From the NCBI GenBank assembly GCA_905250025.1, contig CAJNOJ010000190.1:141331-205330 (forward strand): a DNA stretch of 64,000 bases, given 5' to 3'. Under the pieces are notes generated by a model. The model ran no database searches. It was not told where the DNA came from and saw only the letters and a list, made by a program, of their open reading frames with translations. Position 1 is the first letter of the stretch; the number at the start of each line of letters is the position of its first letter. This DNA is from Adineta ricciae. Taxonomy: Eukaryota; Rotifera; Eurotatoria; Adinetida; Adinetidae. A program made the position numbers and the translations under genes. Shown here piece by piece: positions 1 to 12,526 of the stretch.

Positions 1-343
1 CTACTTGAACTTCCATTGGTGAATGTTTAGCTTCTGTTTTGATAATCGGAATTTCTACTTGCCGATTGTCGTTTTTCATCAGTTCAATCGGTATATGTTT
101 TGTCATACTTTTGGGCGTAAATGTTACGTGATTAAGTAATACAACTAATTGATCAATATCGGTGATCCGATGAGATTGATTCCTTTGATCGGAATTTTCC
201 AATTGAAGTATGTTTTGAGTAACCGCACGATATAGATGATCCAAAACAGATTGATCGTTGAGAGAACGATCAATACAATCAGGCTGGCAGTCGAGGAAAT
301 GAAGTTCCAATTGAACATCTGATTCTCCCGTTTTCGAAGACAT
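1..343 (-). CDS. 5' part of an unrecognised protein (runs off the left edge)
   Basis: A minus-strand frame starts with ATG at 341-343, in the context CGAAATGTC, and stays open to the window edge, giving at least 114 codons. I do not recognise the protein. It begins MSSKTGESD and is polar, with no signal peptide or membrane segment in the visible part. Codon use matches the neighbouring genes, with A or T mostly in the third position. The start lies 155 bp from the start of the plus-strand membrane protein at 498, so the two genes are divergent and may share a promoter. An upstream exon cannot be excluded. Confidence that this is coding is moderate; function unknown. Confidence 0.6.
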   Translation of the reverse strand, partial: MSSKTGESDVQLELHFLDCQPDCIDRSLNDQSVLDHLYRAVTQNILQLENSDQRNQSHRITDIDQLVVLLNHVTFTPKSMTKHIPIELMKNDNRQVEIPIIKTEAKHSPMEVQV

Positions 344-497
344 TTCGAATCTGGAAAGAAAATGCATCAAATTCTTTTTATTATCAAATTCAAAAGGTCT
401 TTCAATTCGTCTGATAAGCAAATATCTTCGACATTTGTCGGTGGTTTGGTTTGCAAAAGTCATTTGCCGTCTTATTTACATCCAATAACTAAACATA
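344..497. promoter_or_regulatory. Short divergent intergenic region, possible shared promoter
   Basis: These 154 bp separate two divergent start codons. A CCAAT-like element (tccaataact) lies close to the plus-strand ATG. No TATA box is obvious. The promoter role is inferred from position only. Confidence 0.3.
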
Positions 498-1574
498 ATG
501 GCACGATGGTTTCTCTATTCCATCATAGTTTTGATTTTGATGATTTCTGCGATGAGCAACGCCAATGAACAATGTGACGAAAACATCTTTGTGTTGATTT
601 CATCGAGAACTGTTTTCCTATTCGATGGAAATCCACCGAGTGTTATCTACGAAACGAAGTCAAACACGACTATCGAACAAGGCTTGTTTCACCGGCGAAC
701 TAACACAATTTTGTTACTATTAAATGAATTCAATGCGACATATTCGATTGCTTCTTTGAACACGCTCGACACTCTACATACTTATTGGAAAGAAAAACTA
801 AGTATCAGGGCTTATTCGTCAGCAGTTCATCTCAGTCTTGGCCAACGTTATCTGCATTTATTCGATCCACGAACACTACTTATGCAGACATTTACTTTAC
901 CATTATCATCTTCGGTGTTTAAACAGAACTACCTACTTAATTTACCTAAAACTGAACGGGCGTTGGGTTTCCTCATTGATGAGAACTTTCGAAACGCATG
1001 GATGCTCTACCAAACAAAGCATTTTCATCAACTCCATGTTTGCCAATTAGAAACATCATCGTGTCAGTTATTAGTGAATATTTATAATCTAATTTCACCT
1101 ATCAAGATGTTCATCAATTGGAAATCTGAGCAATTCTACATTCACTCGCAGAACTATCTAATGATCTTCGAATACTCTCATAACCAAACGGATTATTCTA
1201 TGCACTATTCAAATCTATCAACAGTAAATCAATTTTTGACTCTATGTGAATCCTTAAACCGAATCGAATATATCTCAACTGATCAACGTGAAGTATGCTA
1301 TGGAACATGTGAACAACTTCCGTGGATATCAGATGATACGAGTGATATCCATACAGTTCAACGGCTACCGACACTCTCTAACATATTCCGCTGCTCAAAA
1401 CAACGACGAATCAGCAAAATTGTTCTCCTCGTTTTAATTTTGATCGATCTACTCGTTCTAGCGGGTGTTACTGTTTGGTGTGCGTATAAACACATCCTCT
1501 CACCGCCTGTGACGAAACAATTGAGTTGTGGGACGATTTCAACGATCGAAAAAGATTTCATAACTTATTTTTAA
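498..1574 (+). CDS. Unrecognised type I membrane protein
   Basis: A single-exon frame of 358 residues. Residues 1-23 are an N-terminal signal peptide (hydrophobic core YSIIVLILMISAM). A long lumenal or extracellular region follows with several N-glycosylation sequons (for example NTT, NAT, NQT, NLS) and a few cysteines, including a cluster near residues 248-275. One transmembrane helix at about 308-331 (core VLLVLILIDLLVLAGVTV) precedes a short cytoplasmic tail. No family is recognised. The extracellular part could be a divergent beta-propeller or sema-like fold, but that is a guess. The start is chosen because it gives the signal peptide. It is divergent from the gene at 1-343 and convergent with the TGIF gene. 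Confidence 0.75.
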   Translation: MARWFLYSIIVLILMISAMSNANEQCDENIFVLISSRTVFLFDGNPPSVIYETKSNTTIEQGLFHRRTNTILLLLNEFNATYSIASLNTLDTLHTYWKEKLSIRAYSSAVHLSLGQRYLHLFDPRTLLMQTFTLPLSSSVFKQNYLLNLPKTERALGFLIDENFRNAWMLYQTKHFHQLHVCQLETSSCQLLVNIYNLISPIKMFINWKSEQFYIHSQNYLMIFEYSHNQTDYSMHYSNLSTVNQFLTLCESLNRIEYISTDQREVCYGTCEQLPWISDDTSDIHTVQRLPTLSNIFRCSKQRRISKIVLLVLILIDLLVLAGVTVWCAYKHILSPPVTKQLSCGTISTIEKDFITYF

Positions 1575-1696
1575 CTCGCAATATGTCTTTGATACTTACT
1601 TGCCTTCCACGATTGATTTCCTTTTCATTGGAAATGGATGAAACAACTGGTGTCGCTTTTTTTTCTTTATTACATCAAGGTTGCTTTCTCTGTCGG

Positions 1697-2961
1697 TTAC
1701 TTTCTCTTTCTTCCTTCATCTTTTNGTATTCTATGTAGTTCTCTGACAGCTACATCAACAAGAAGTTGAAAACCGGCGAGATCACCACTTGAACTATTTG
1801 TCGAACTAGTTGATGTTGATAAGGAATCAGTCGAACATATCAAACGTGTTTGTGCTTGTTTAGACTCAGTCGATATTAGATTGATGACGGCTGGATCACG
1901 AATAGGTTTAAGCAAAACATGATGCCTAGTTGATGCGCTACAACAAGGATCAGTTGTTGATGATGAAGAAGAGGATGATGATGACGATGAAGAATTGTCT
2001 ATTTGTTGTGATAATTGTTTGTTGAGCACATTAGAGTTATTTGCAAGTATTAACGAAGGTGAAGAACTACGTTCAGTGATGACATTGATTTTCACGAGTG
2101 ATTGGGACAGTGTATTATCTGTTACTGTTGTCGTCATTGGTTCGGTCGAAGTATTTTCACCGCTTGTTGAACATATCGCTGATGGGGGTGATGAACGTTT
2201 TTGATCACGAGAAAATCGTCGAGATATTGTGAACTTTTTCGGATCAGTACCTTCTTTCTTTAGTAAATCAGGTAGAATACGTCGACGAGCATTGATAAAC
2301 CAATTACACACTTGATTTATAGATAAATCGGCCCGCCGAGATAAATTCGCTTTTTCATCATCTGTCGGATAAGCATTGTAACGATGTTCATATAACCAAT
2401 TCTTCAATATTCGAACCTAAAATCTTTTCAATAGAAGTCATTGTTCGAGAGATTGCTTTCTCTTCTTACGCTATCTTTGGGTAGATTCGCTCGTCGCTTT
2501 TTTAACTTCGACGACGAATTCGTTAAATTAATATTAGTTGTTGATGATGACGATGATAATATCGAATTCGATGAACTGTCGAGATCACAATCAGAGTCTG
2601 TTTGTTCACTAGGACGATGTCGAAGTTTTTGTTGATGATGTTGCTGCTGATGATGATGATGATAATGAAACGGTGACGAGTGTGCTGAATTCATTAGAGA
2701 TGAACGATGTGGACTAACAATAACTTCAGCTGAATGATGGTAGATAGATGAAGGATACAAAGGATCATGATTAGTACAGTTGGTTGTCGACGAAGGAGAA
2801 GACGAAGATGATGATAATGATGATGGTGGTAATGTTGCTAGTGTTGTCGATGGTGGTGATGGAGAAAGATACGAAGATGATAGGAGATTTGTCATTGTTT
2901 GATAATGTGGAATTGTTTGTGAATGATTACTAGCATATGAATCAGTTGACTGATCGATCAT
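1697..2961 (-). CDS. TGIF: TGIF-type TALE homeobox transcription factor
   Basis: Two exons, 2470-2961 and 1697-2416, joined across a 53-nt GT-AG intron. Exon 1 is rich in Ser, His and Gln and ends in the homeodomain arm [12 protein letters not shown]. Exon 2 continues [16 protein letters not shown], then [16 protein letters not shown]. The three-residue loop extension (AYP) and the basic TISRR tail after the domain mark the TGIF branch of the TALE class, which bind TGTCA-like sites and commonly repress transcription with SMADs or retinoid receptors. The C-terminal half is Ser/Thr-rich with low-complexity runs. One ambiguous base (N at 1725) leaves one residue near the C-terminus undefined; no choice of base there makes a stop. 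An additional upstream 5' exon is possible. Family assignment is firm; the exact N-terminus is less sure. Confidence 0.9.
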
Positions 2962-5900
2962 CGAAAATGATAAGAGTGAATATTCTACAATGTGAAAAGA
3001 ACAAACGAACGCTAAAATAAACTCAATTGACGTTTAAATCGGATAATTGTATCGCATTATAAGGTAAAAATGAAGAAAATGGCCTGTCACAATAAATAGG
3101 CGAAATCAAATGTCATTACTCGATTCACAATTATCAAATAGGCAACAATGACAATGCACAATACGGACATTCTGAAGACGATGTTAAACTATCTGTCAGG
3201 TGCAGTATGCAACATTACAACTTACACAAATGGGCGAACAAAAAATGTCTCTTATCTTACACTATCTGAGAATGCGTGCCGTTTGTGTCATCCGACGTGT
3301 TTCTTTTTCTAAGATTTTTCTCTTCGTTTTTTTTTTATAGCCATGAATCAAATGCAGATGGTTCTTAGATTGTAGTTCGATACTTTCTTTGTGTTAAATT
3401 AATAGTACTACGAGTAAAGGGAACAGAACAGGACGTCTTTAATCGACTTGAGACTTTATAATTACCATATGATTAGCTTTTGAGAGAAGAGAACGAAAAA
3501 AAAAGAGAGACAGAGTCAATTTTCGCTTTTTTTTATTCTTTCAATGAAAAAATGCTCAGCTGATGAGAGAAATTACGTGTTTGATTCGTTTTTCTCTTCA
3601 TTCTTATCAAAACGTATGTAAAATGAAGATAAATTGAGACGTTCTCTCTCTCGCTTGCTTCTAATGTGCTTTCTTATCAAGCTTGTGTTGAAAGAAGACA
3701 GATGTCATCTCTTCGAAACTCATCCGACTGCACATCTTCTCCTTACTGTTCTAATGATAATAGTTAAGAAGGGAATATGAAACTTGCTCGATTGACATTA
3801 AACCATTATTTGACGTACTAGTCAATACAGGCCATCTATTTTTCTTTTCTTCAATGTTATTGTTCTTCCATTCTTTCTCTCTATCTCTCTTTCTTTCTTT
3901 TCTATAAGTAATCATCATCATCATTATCATCCTTATAGTGTGTGTGTGTATCAAACGATCGAAAAAAAGATAAAAATGTGTGACATCATCTTATTGGATG
4001 TCAAAAAGAAAATGAGAGAGAGAGAAGAAATCGATACACAAAAAATGATTAATTCAATGCATATGATTTCGATCAAATGAGAAGACACATAGGTGAAAAT
4101 CACTGCCCTTCCTCTTACATCGAATGATGAGCCTCATTGATCATAGTCATCACGTCTACACATACACGCTCTCGTATCTTTGTTTCTTTCTATGCAGAAA
4201 GATACAGTTTATAGCGCAAAAGACGAAGAAGAAACAACAGCAGAGTGTACTTATGTGAAAAGTGATCTATCAGGAGATTACACGAAAGAAAAGCTATTCA
4301 ATTCCATTTTAAATTAAAGTCTTAAGTCGAAGCCTTTAGCTTTGATACTTATTCCGATGGTTTCATTTATCCTCAATAGATAGATCGATAGCTATATGAT
4401 GAGTATAAATAAATAGATTTCTAAGTAGCTCTAAGAAGAAAATCTTTCAACACTAATTATGCGTGTGCAGTCCAACAGACACCTCAACAGCTGTCTGCCA
4501 ATATCTATCATCGTATCATCAGCATCCGTTGAAAAGAAACTAGCTTGGAAGAAGGGAAAAAAACTACTTGTTTCAATATCCTATCATCAATATCTGTTAA
4601 GCGAGAAAAAGGGAGAGAACTATTTGCCTTGGAATGCGTGTGTGTATGTATGTATGTATGTCCTGTTAAAGATGATTGATGGGGAAAATGAAGAAAATGA
4701 GATAACGTTGGTCGAAGACAACGACAAAGAAGAAGACCCATTGTTTTACTCAGCATGAGATGAACTATTTCTAGGTTGGCTCCTTTTTCGTTGCTAAAAA
4801 TTAGTCAATCTGTCAGTCAAATTCTCTATTTCCTGCTGAGATAAAAGAGATGTCTAATAAAATAAATACAGGTGTTTGGAAACCAATGGTTTAAGACGTA
4901 TCTGTCCTAATAGAATGACAAAAGAGAAAAAAAGAGAACTTACATCGTATGTCTGTGTATTGTCAAGTTTCGTTATCTACTACTGTAAGCACAGGTATAT
5001 CTTTCTTCTTAATTTTGTCTTCTTTTTTTCTTAAGTGCTTTCACTGTCTTTTCTCGTTCTTTCCCTCTGTTTCATTTTCAATTGGATTATGATTACCTTT
5101 TCTTTTGTTTAACTCGTTTGAAAAAAAAGAGAGAAGGAATTTGTCACACTACTACTTATTTAATTGTGTCCAATAAGAAGAAAGAATTTGTTGTTTTGAA
5201 ATGCTCGAAGGAAATCAGATAAAGTAAACACCGACACACTTCAATTTTCAGTCTATCTGAAGGTATAAATTAAAGGAAGGTTTCTGATATGTATACATTA
5301 AGCAAAAGAGAGCGAAAGGCACATTCATTCACTTGATCGAAGCGAAACAGAACGGCTTACAACAATAAAGGAACGCTAGTGTGTAACGACATGTGACGAA
5401 TCGTTACAATCGAGGAAAAAAAGAGAAAGACATCTGAAAATTGAAAAGAAAATATCGGCTTTTACATGTAAACTGAAAGCGAGAGAGAGAGAAAAATTGA
5501 TGGTATACGTCAAAATTATCTACTTAGATTTGACATATACGGTGGGCGAGCGCACTGCAAGGTCGATAATGAAAATTACAAATAAGAAAACAATCATAGG
5601 TTGTCAGGTGGATTTGTCGAATCAACGAGAACAATTTGAATTCTTATGAGGAATGGCTAGGAATGAAAAAACAACGCGCAAGCCAACGGACAGACATTTT
5701 CCGAATCATTTCTCGACGTAATACATCATGCACATCAATTGAATGGATCACTTAAAATGAATAGAAGAAGAAGACGATGATGATGATGATGATGATGATA
5801 GTCGTTCTTTCGTTCTCGGCTGTTAAAAACCATTATAATGAGAAAAGGATACAAAGGTTGTTTAACTATTTTTACTTATTCTCGTACGTGCGTTTCCCAA

Positions 5901-8900
5901 CAGACCATCGATCCGAAATGTCACCGGTTGTCATTATGTATTGATTATAGAAACGAAAGAAGGTGATGAGGGAGAAAGTGGGGGAGGAGGCGGAAGAAGG
6001 CTATCCGCTCATTATGTCACTTCTCATCCTCTGACAAACGAAAAAAAAAGGCAACACTACAAAAGTAAATATATGAACACCCTGAGGGTGTGTTCAACTG
6101 TCCCTCTTATGAGATTGAGAGAAAAAGTGAAACGTCAACAGGAGAGAAAAAGCTCGCGGTAAAATACCATTTAGCCTCAATTATAAGCTAAACCAGTGAA
6201 AAGTATACATACAATATACAATAGATCCAATATTTTATCCTTGATTGCTTTCTTTTCTACCTATATACGATCAAACAACAATTCTCCCTAATGGATTCGT
6301 AATATTTTTGGTAGTTTGTATTATATTAAGAGGCAATTGCTCTCTTTCGCTCGCTCGCTCGCTCGCCTTCTCCCATCTTCTACATCTCTTCGATTCAACT
6401 AGCCTCTTGTCATCGTTCCCACATTACTTATCTTTATCCCACACAGTAGAACATTCCGCTCTTCGCCTGTCCTATTTGGCGTACTGATACATCACTATAA
6501 TTGACTTGGGACAATGTTAATTCGCTTTTTATCAGTAATAGTTAAGGAAAAAAGGCAAAAGAAAAAAATACGATCAACTATATTTCAATCAGCTGAGTTT
6601 GAAAAGATACTATCATTATCAACAGCATAGGTCGTGGTAAACTAATCGGCATGGCATAAATCGGACATTTTACCCATGCGAACATGTAACAAAAGAGAAC
6701 GTAGTTTTCAATATTCGATTAACAGCTGTTTCCTCACTCAATGCAATATTCCTACAAAAAAAAAGCAGTTGCTCAATCTCGTTGACTATGACTAGCCAGC
6801 TGTCAATGAATACAGTGACGGATAAACGCATGGCGAAAGAATGACTTGATTTCTTTGACGTTTTTTTTTCTTTTTTCTCTCTTGTCAATCAAGTGTCTTT
6901 TCTTTTCTTTTCTCCTTTGCATGCGCGCGCTCGTACGATATATCTGCTGTTCGCACTGTGAGTGTACTTTGATAACATACGAAATAACAAAAAATTACGA
7001 ACGTCAAAACGATATAGGAAGAACAGAACACATGACAGTTGTTTGAAAGGTAAAAATCTAAAAGGTAAAAAAATGTTGGTTTCTCTCTGATTAACTTATA
7101 CAGATGGATAACTTTGTTCATCACTTCCACTTACAAAATAACTTCCATTGACGTCATTTTTTATGACTTCAATGTTATCTTAGGAAATAAATTGAAAGAA
7201 TAATTCATTACCATACTGGCGACATATTTTTTTTCCAAGTAATGTCGTTCGTCGCGCAAGCATTTCATTTTTAAACAGAAGAAAACTACTACTCAAGATG
7301 TGACCAGTCGGTGGGCTTTTCGTCTATAGTTTTCTTTTTGTTGACCCTGATTAATTTAGCATATTAAATAAATCGAAATTATCAGGTGTCGGAGTGCGAA
7401 TCTGATCAACGAACAGATGATGAACGCTCTCAGTTTATTAGTTGTATATGAAACGATATCTATAAATATTTATACGATAAAAAGGAAACATTTTGATTTG
7501 ATTATTTTCTTCTATATGTTCATTACACATTGGGATTGCTACTAAGAACAATATTGGATCGAATAGAAATAAAAATAATCAAATCTGTACACGTCATACC
7601 GGACATATTTTTTGCGCACAAAAGATGATAAATCTTGATCTAGACGGAGGTTTTTTTCATAAATATCTAATAAATAACTATGCGATATATTTACTTCTTC
7701 AATATGATTTATAGGCGAAGAAATCAATGACAATTTCGCTCACCTGGATACACTTAACTCAATTTATTTTCTATATATTGATATTATATATGACTTACTC
7801 TTCGTTCTCTTCTTCTCTTTCTCTCATCTGTACACATATATACATATTGATTTGCTACGCTCATCAATGTGTATCCTCACGAGTATGATCTTTGCTCCAC
7901 GACAACGGTAATATGCTAGTTTGATGATTACATCGACATCAAACAAAGAAAGAAGAAAGAATAGAAAACAGTAATTCACTGATGAATATCCATTTCTGTG
8001 TGGTCGGTTTTTTCTAAGTCTCAATTATTTTTGCTTGCTTCTCATATGTACACATTGAATAACTGCATCGGTACTACTGTGCACAGTTCTAATCTTCTGC
8101 TATCGATGCATCGAACAGGACGAAGTAAATCGGAAAAACATGTATCACTTGATCGCGTCATTCCTTGAAATAATAACACACACGAAAAGAAGGAGAAAGA
8201 GAGCGGAAAGAAAACAAGAATATGTGTCATATAGACAAGACAATAGTCTATAAAGAAATTCTACATTAGAGAAAAATCAATGATTGATGAGTACATAAGT
8301 TGAAATCTTGAAGACAAGATTTGACATAAATATGACAACATCTATTGACTGACAGATAGACACAAAGGAAGAAAGGGTTCGCCCTTTCGGACTTAATAAT
8401 CATAATATCGTTTAGTCCAAACTTTATTGTCCTCTTATCAATAATGTCTGTTATTAGTATTTATCTTTTTGACAGCAGTCTGAGGTCGGTAGGGGTTCAT
8501 CAGGTAGAGAAGTTTCTTTTCTGTCCTTCTCACTCTTTCGATATGATAATAATGATCATCATAAGAGTCCCAATCAAAGTAGTTTATGCAGCTGTCATCC
8601 TCCTATGCATATACACACAATCGTTCAAATACTTTGCCTGCTGATTTTTTTTTATCGGAAAATATTGTTGTTGTTGCTGTGATCTTACTCTTCTGTGCAA
8701 AAAATTGTCTGACGACAACAGAATACGTGTCAAGATCGTCAAACAAATGTGCATATGTGTCGAATTCTCAGCATGCGTAAATACCACGACCTATCTCGTA
8801 CATGGTCATTAGAAATCTTCTCTTTACGATTTGCTTTATCAGCATGTAGCCTATCCAGCTGTCATCTTTCAAGTTTTGTCTTACTTGAAGTTTTGCTGTT

Positions 8901-9728
8901 GACGCTGTCTATATCTTGTTGACAAAACCCAAGCAATTCAGTCGAGGACGTATTTCTAGTCGTTGACCATGTCGACATGCTTCTATTAGCTGCTTATCGG
9001 TTTGACATACGCGTATATGAATGTATATTTCGAAAGAATAAACACAGAGCGAAAACGAAATGATCAAGTATATACATGCCACAAACACACATCGACTGAA
9101 GTCAATATACGCACGGACAAGCTGAAACGTTATAAAAAAACATATATACAATAGCGTGAGAGAGAGAGAGAGAATGATAGGGATGTGAGAGGCAGTGACG
9201 TGAAGTAAACGAAAAAGTGAAATGAGAGAAAGCGAAAAGAGAGAATAGGGGAGAGAAAGAATAGCGACTATTACGATAAGATACGAAAATCGACGTCATA
9301 AGAGCGTGCACGAGGTACACGTATATTTCTATGTGTATGTACAGTATATAGAAGCTGATCCATAGACAGACAACCCTTGTCAACTGTTCATTGATAATCA
9401 TTTGATTATCGAAAGATAGATAAATCGAGGCCATGAGAAACAGAAATGTATAAGTTGAATATTGCAAAGTTATCAAACAGTTTGAAATCAACGGTAAAGC
9501 GACATGTTTACTTTCATTTTCTGAAAGACAATTTATATATTGCTGAAGTTAGACACTTCTTCCGATACTATAAATCAAGAAATAATCTCTTATCATTTGT
9601 TGATTTGGGGAATTTATTATTCTGTTGATTGTTTTAATATTACAAATATTAGAAATTATTAGTAATCACGATGTGTCATCATAGCAGAATTATTCTTAAT
9701 TAGTTGAAGATAAGGCGCACAGGCAAAG
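2962..9728. other. 6.8-kb stretch without a credible gene, rich in simple repeats
   Basis: No frame here has a convincing domain, splice pattern or gene-like codon use; the open frames are short and rich in Ser, Phe, Tyr and Cys, as expected from AT-rich noncoding DNA. Short simple repeats are common: a GAT/ATG run near 5777-5799, a CGCT run near 6347-6366, GA-rich tracts near 4015-4030, 5478-5495 and 9157-9175, and a TG run near 3939-3950. The stretch lies upstream of the TGIF start, so it may hold promoter, 5' UTR exons, intron or distant enhancers of that gene. That is inferred from position only. Confidence 0.55.
5777..5799. repeat. GAT trinucleotide microsatellite
   Basis: About eight near-perfect GAT/ATG units in a noncoding stretch. 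No function is suggested. Confidence 0.8.
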
Positions 9729-10342
9729 ATGTTGACCGAAACTAATTTCAATTTAACTGATGGACAAATGAACGAATATGAAGAAATATTCACTTATTTC
9801 GATCGTAAAAACACCGGTCGAATCGATGTGAATGATTTAGGTTTGATCATTCGATCAGCTGGTTTGAATCCGAGCGATATGAAACTCAAAGAAATTCAAG
9901 ATGACTATGAACGAAACAAAATCAATGAAATCGATTTCCAACAATTTTTACAAATATTGATTAATCTAACGAATGAAATAGACGATGAAATCGATCTCAT
10001 CGAAGCATTTCGTGTTTTTGATAAAGAAGGTCAAGGTACGATTGTTTTCACGATTAGTACATAAAGTATGATTGCATCCTCATAAAAAAAGGGAATCAGT
10101 CGTATATACATCTCATGAGTCAGTTATATATTTGTTCTTTACTTGATAGGATAATAATTTTGTTTTTGTTTCGGATCAATCTAGGTTTTATAACGAAAGA
10201 AGAATTGTTTCATATTGTGACACATCTAGGGGAAAAGTTAACAAGTGAAGAAGCAGAAGAGATGATGGAAGACGCGGATATTTACTGTGATGGCAAAATT
10301 CGTTATGAAGAATTTGTTAAAGTCATGACTGAATTGAATTAA
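9729..10342 (+). CDS. Divergent calmodulin-like EF-hand protein
   Basis: Two exons, 9729-10035 and 10185-10342, with a 149-nt intron; the spliced protein has 154 residues. It has the four-EF-hand layout of calmodulin, with the third hand spanning the intron as [14 protein letters not shown]. The loops are degenerate. Hand 1 ([13 protein letters not shown]) lacks the terminal Glu; hand 2 (around [11 protein letters not shown]) has lost most ligands; hand 3 keeps Asp-1 and Glu-12 but has Gln at position 5 and Phe at 7; hand 4 ([15 protein letters not shown]) has Tyr at position 3. Calcium binding is therefore probably limited to hands 3 and 4, as in some calmodulin-like or myosin light-chain proteins. 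A specific orthologue cannot be named. Codon use is normal and there is no disruption. Confidence 0.85.
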
Positions 10343-11049
10343 TGGTTAAATATTTTTCTTCTTCTTCCCAATATACTATTCTCGTGTGTGTTTTTTTTTC
10401 ATATCATACGATACGTTTTTGCTTCAAAGTATATTCGATGATGATTATCAGTATCTACAGTCATATGAAAGCAAATATTTTCACTATTAATCGCTTTCGA
10501 GTCATGTGTTGACATCGACACGTATGAGAGAAGTCTGACTCATCGAAAGTTAAGTGTAATCTGCTCGATGTACTTTCGGAATGTACCGACATTTCCCAGG
10601 GTGGTAGACGATTTCTGCTTGTTTTTTTTATATTTTTATATTCTACAAGACCGAGCCATAGTACAATGCAACGAACACGATCACACAACCATCTTTGACA
10701 GTCAGACATTTCAATGTATATATATACATATATATATCGACGGACAAAAACTCGAGCAGAAGAGATATGAGGAAGTAAGGAAAGCGAGCACCAGTGTTAC
10801 AATCAAAGATGAGAAAGAAAAAAAAATATATGTATGTATATACTGTTAAGTTGACAATGGCAAGATACAAAGAACTTGAGAGGAACCGTGATGTTAATGC
10901 ACCGGTGGAAATCAACAATATAAAAGAAAGAAGAAAAACGAATGACATCGTATAACAAGAAAATCACCGAAGAAACAAAAACGTTTTCTGAAAACAACTA
11001 ATCTGCAGGTAGATAAAGACAGTAAGAAGGAAGAGAAAGAGAGACATAT
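10343..11049. other. Convergent intergenic region
   Basis: This holds the 3' flanks of the calmodulin-like gene and of the mitochondrial carrier gene. It is AT-rich, with short TATA/ATAT runs near 10715-10735 and 10828-10842. Open frames here show no domain or splice support. Confidence 0.5.
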
Positions 11050-12526
11050 TCATATTTCTGATTGATTCGAAGCGTTGGCTTCTGAATCGGCCTCATTTAG
11101 CAAAACTTTCTTCGTTTGCACAGTTGTCACTTCGATTGTCGAAGACGATGGAGGTGGTGCTGAGAACAAAGCGATAACTATTTCATATGTGCTCATCATA
11201 ATTGCTGTATTCTAGAGAGGGAGAGAGAGGAAAAAACAAAATCCAATCAATCGAATACATAAATATCAGAAAAGCCTTACTGGAATTTGTCGTATGAGAT
11301 GCGTTAATAAACCTCGATAGAGTCCTGATATGCTTTCTTCTTTGAGCACAGTTTTAAATGTTTGAAGAAATGTACGATACTTAGTACCTTCTTCTCTTAA
11401 CCGTGTTCGAATAACTTCATGAGGATAACATAGAGTACTAGCACAGGATTTGGAACAAGCAGCAGCACCAAGATAGGATATAAAATTGAAGAAACCAGGG
11501 TCGTCCGGCGAATGATTTTGATTCAATTGGCTCAGTTGAAGTTGAGCTTTTATTTGTTCATATATGACGAAATGAACGATCGTTTCCGATACGCCGACGT
11601 ACGATGCCGTGATACCTTTATAGAATCCTCGGATACCATTAGCACGATAGATGTTTCGAACCACATCCATAGCGCGAAGGTTTCTAAGAGGAAAATGTTG
11701 TGGGCGACGTTTGGTAAACAAGCGGTAATTGATTTTCCTACCCTTGATCAAGTTGAAGACGAGTTTTAACAAACCATAATGGATTCGTACATGTCGACAT
11801 GGCAATACCTACGAAAGAAACGATAGGTTCACGCTACAGACGAGCAATTGCTTGAAATTCTACTCGGCCATTACCTGCAGTTGCAGCTGATAACACGTGT
11901 ACTAGTGGTGTTTCTCGTTCCATCGATTCGACTAGTAGTGATTTTGTGTTTGCATAGGCAAAAAAGTAAATTGCTCTAGACAAATATCAATCGATTTCCT
12001 CAAGCAAATCTATCTAGTGCTCCTACCGGGATGGCGCAACACCAACTAAATTCGGTACTAGACCTTTGAATAGTCCTGGAATACCTTCATATCTCAGAAT
12101 ATATCTAAATTAAGTTGCGAGACAAAAAGAAACAAAGAAATAACCCTCTAGTTTCTCCGACAATCTTACCGGAACGCTTTTATGATACTTGGACGTTTAG
12201 TTACAACGAACGCGTTTGGACGATCATTATGTACTAGAGTATTGCTCATAGATGAACTCAAGTCCAGATGGTTGGGCCCTTTTGAAAAAGAATTTCTCGA
12301 CGATTGATAACGTGTTTTGATTACTTCTAATGGACATGTCAATACCGCTCCGAACGTACCAGCGAGTCTATTTGACAAGAAAAATGGTCATTCATCCAGA
12401 TGTCATGCAATTCTCTTACCCTCCCGCAAACAGATGGATGGTTGAAGAACGACTAGAATTTACAGGGGTTTGTTGTTGTTGTGATTCTCCATTGGTACTA
12501 TTGTCATCGGAAACGGTTGTAGACAT
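11050..12526 (-). CDS. SLC25A36: Mitochondrial pyrimidine nucleotide carrier, SLC25A33/36 type
   Basis: Seven exons: 12420-12526, 12170-12367, 12027-12104, 11875-11975, 11742-11808, 11281-11683 and 11050-11211. They join in frame to 371 residues, with introns mostly 50-65 nt. The three carrier repeats each keep the PX[DE]XX[KR]X[RK] signature: CPLEVIKTR, NPLWFVKTR and YPHEVIRTR. Family-specific strings include LFAGGLAGTFGAVLTCP, ITASYVGVSETIVHFVIYE and RTRLREEGTKYRTF, which place it with SLC25A33/36 (yeast Rim2). Those carriers exchange pyrimidine nucleotides across the inner mitochondrial membrane to supply mtDNA and RNA synthesis. A 60-residue insertion after the first signature and a Ser/Pro-rich C-terminal tail are local extras. 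The apparent stop after the second signature lies inside an intron. Choice between A33 and A36 is uncertain. Confidence 0.93.

Noticed and set aside
4459-4758. 99-residue frame in the gene-free stretch upstream of TGIF
   Set aside because: Low-complexity composition (Lys/Glu and Val/Tyr/Met from TATG repeats), no domain, no splice context.
9102-9491. 129-residue minus-strand frame
   Set aside because: Phe/Tyr/Ser-rich translation of an AT-rich and GA-repeat region; no family signal and atypical codon use.
11684-11741. In-frame stop after the second signature of the SLC25 carrier
   Set aside because: The stop is inside a 58-nt intron with GTAGG donor and TCTTAG acceptor; splicing restores the conserved QGN...MDVVRNIY continuation.
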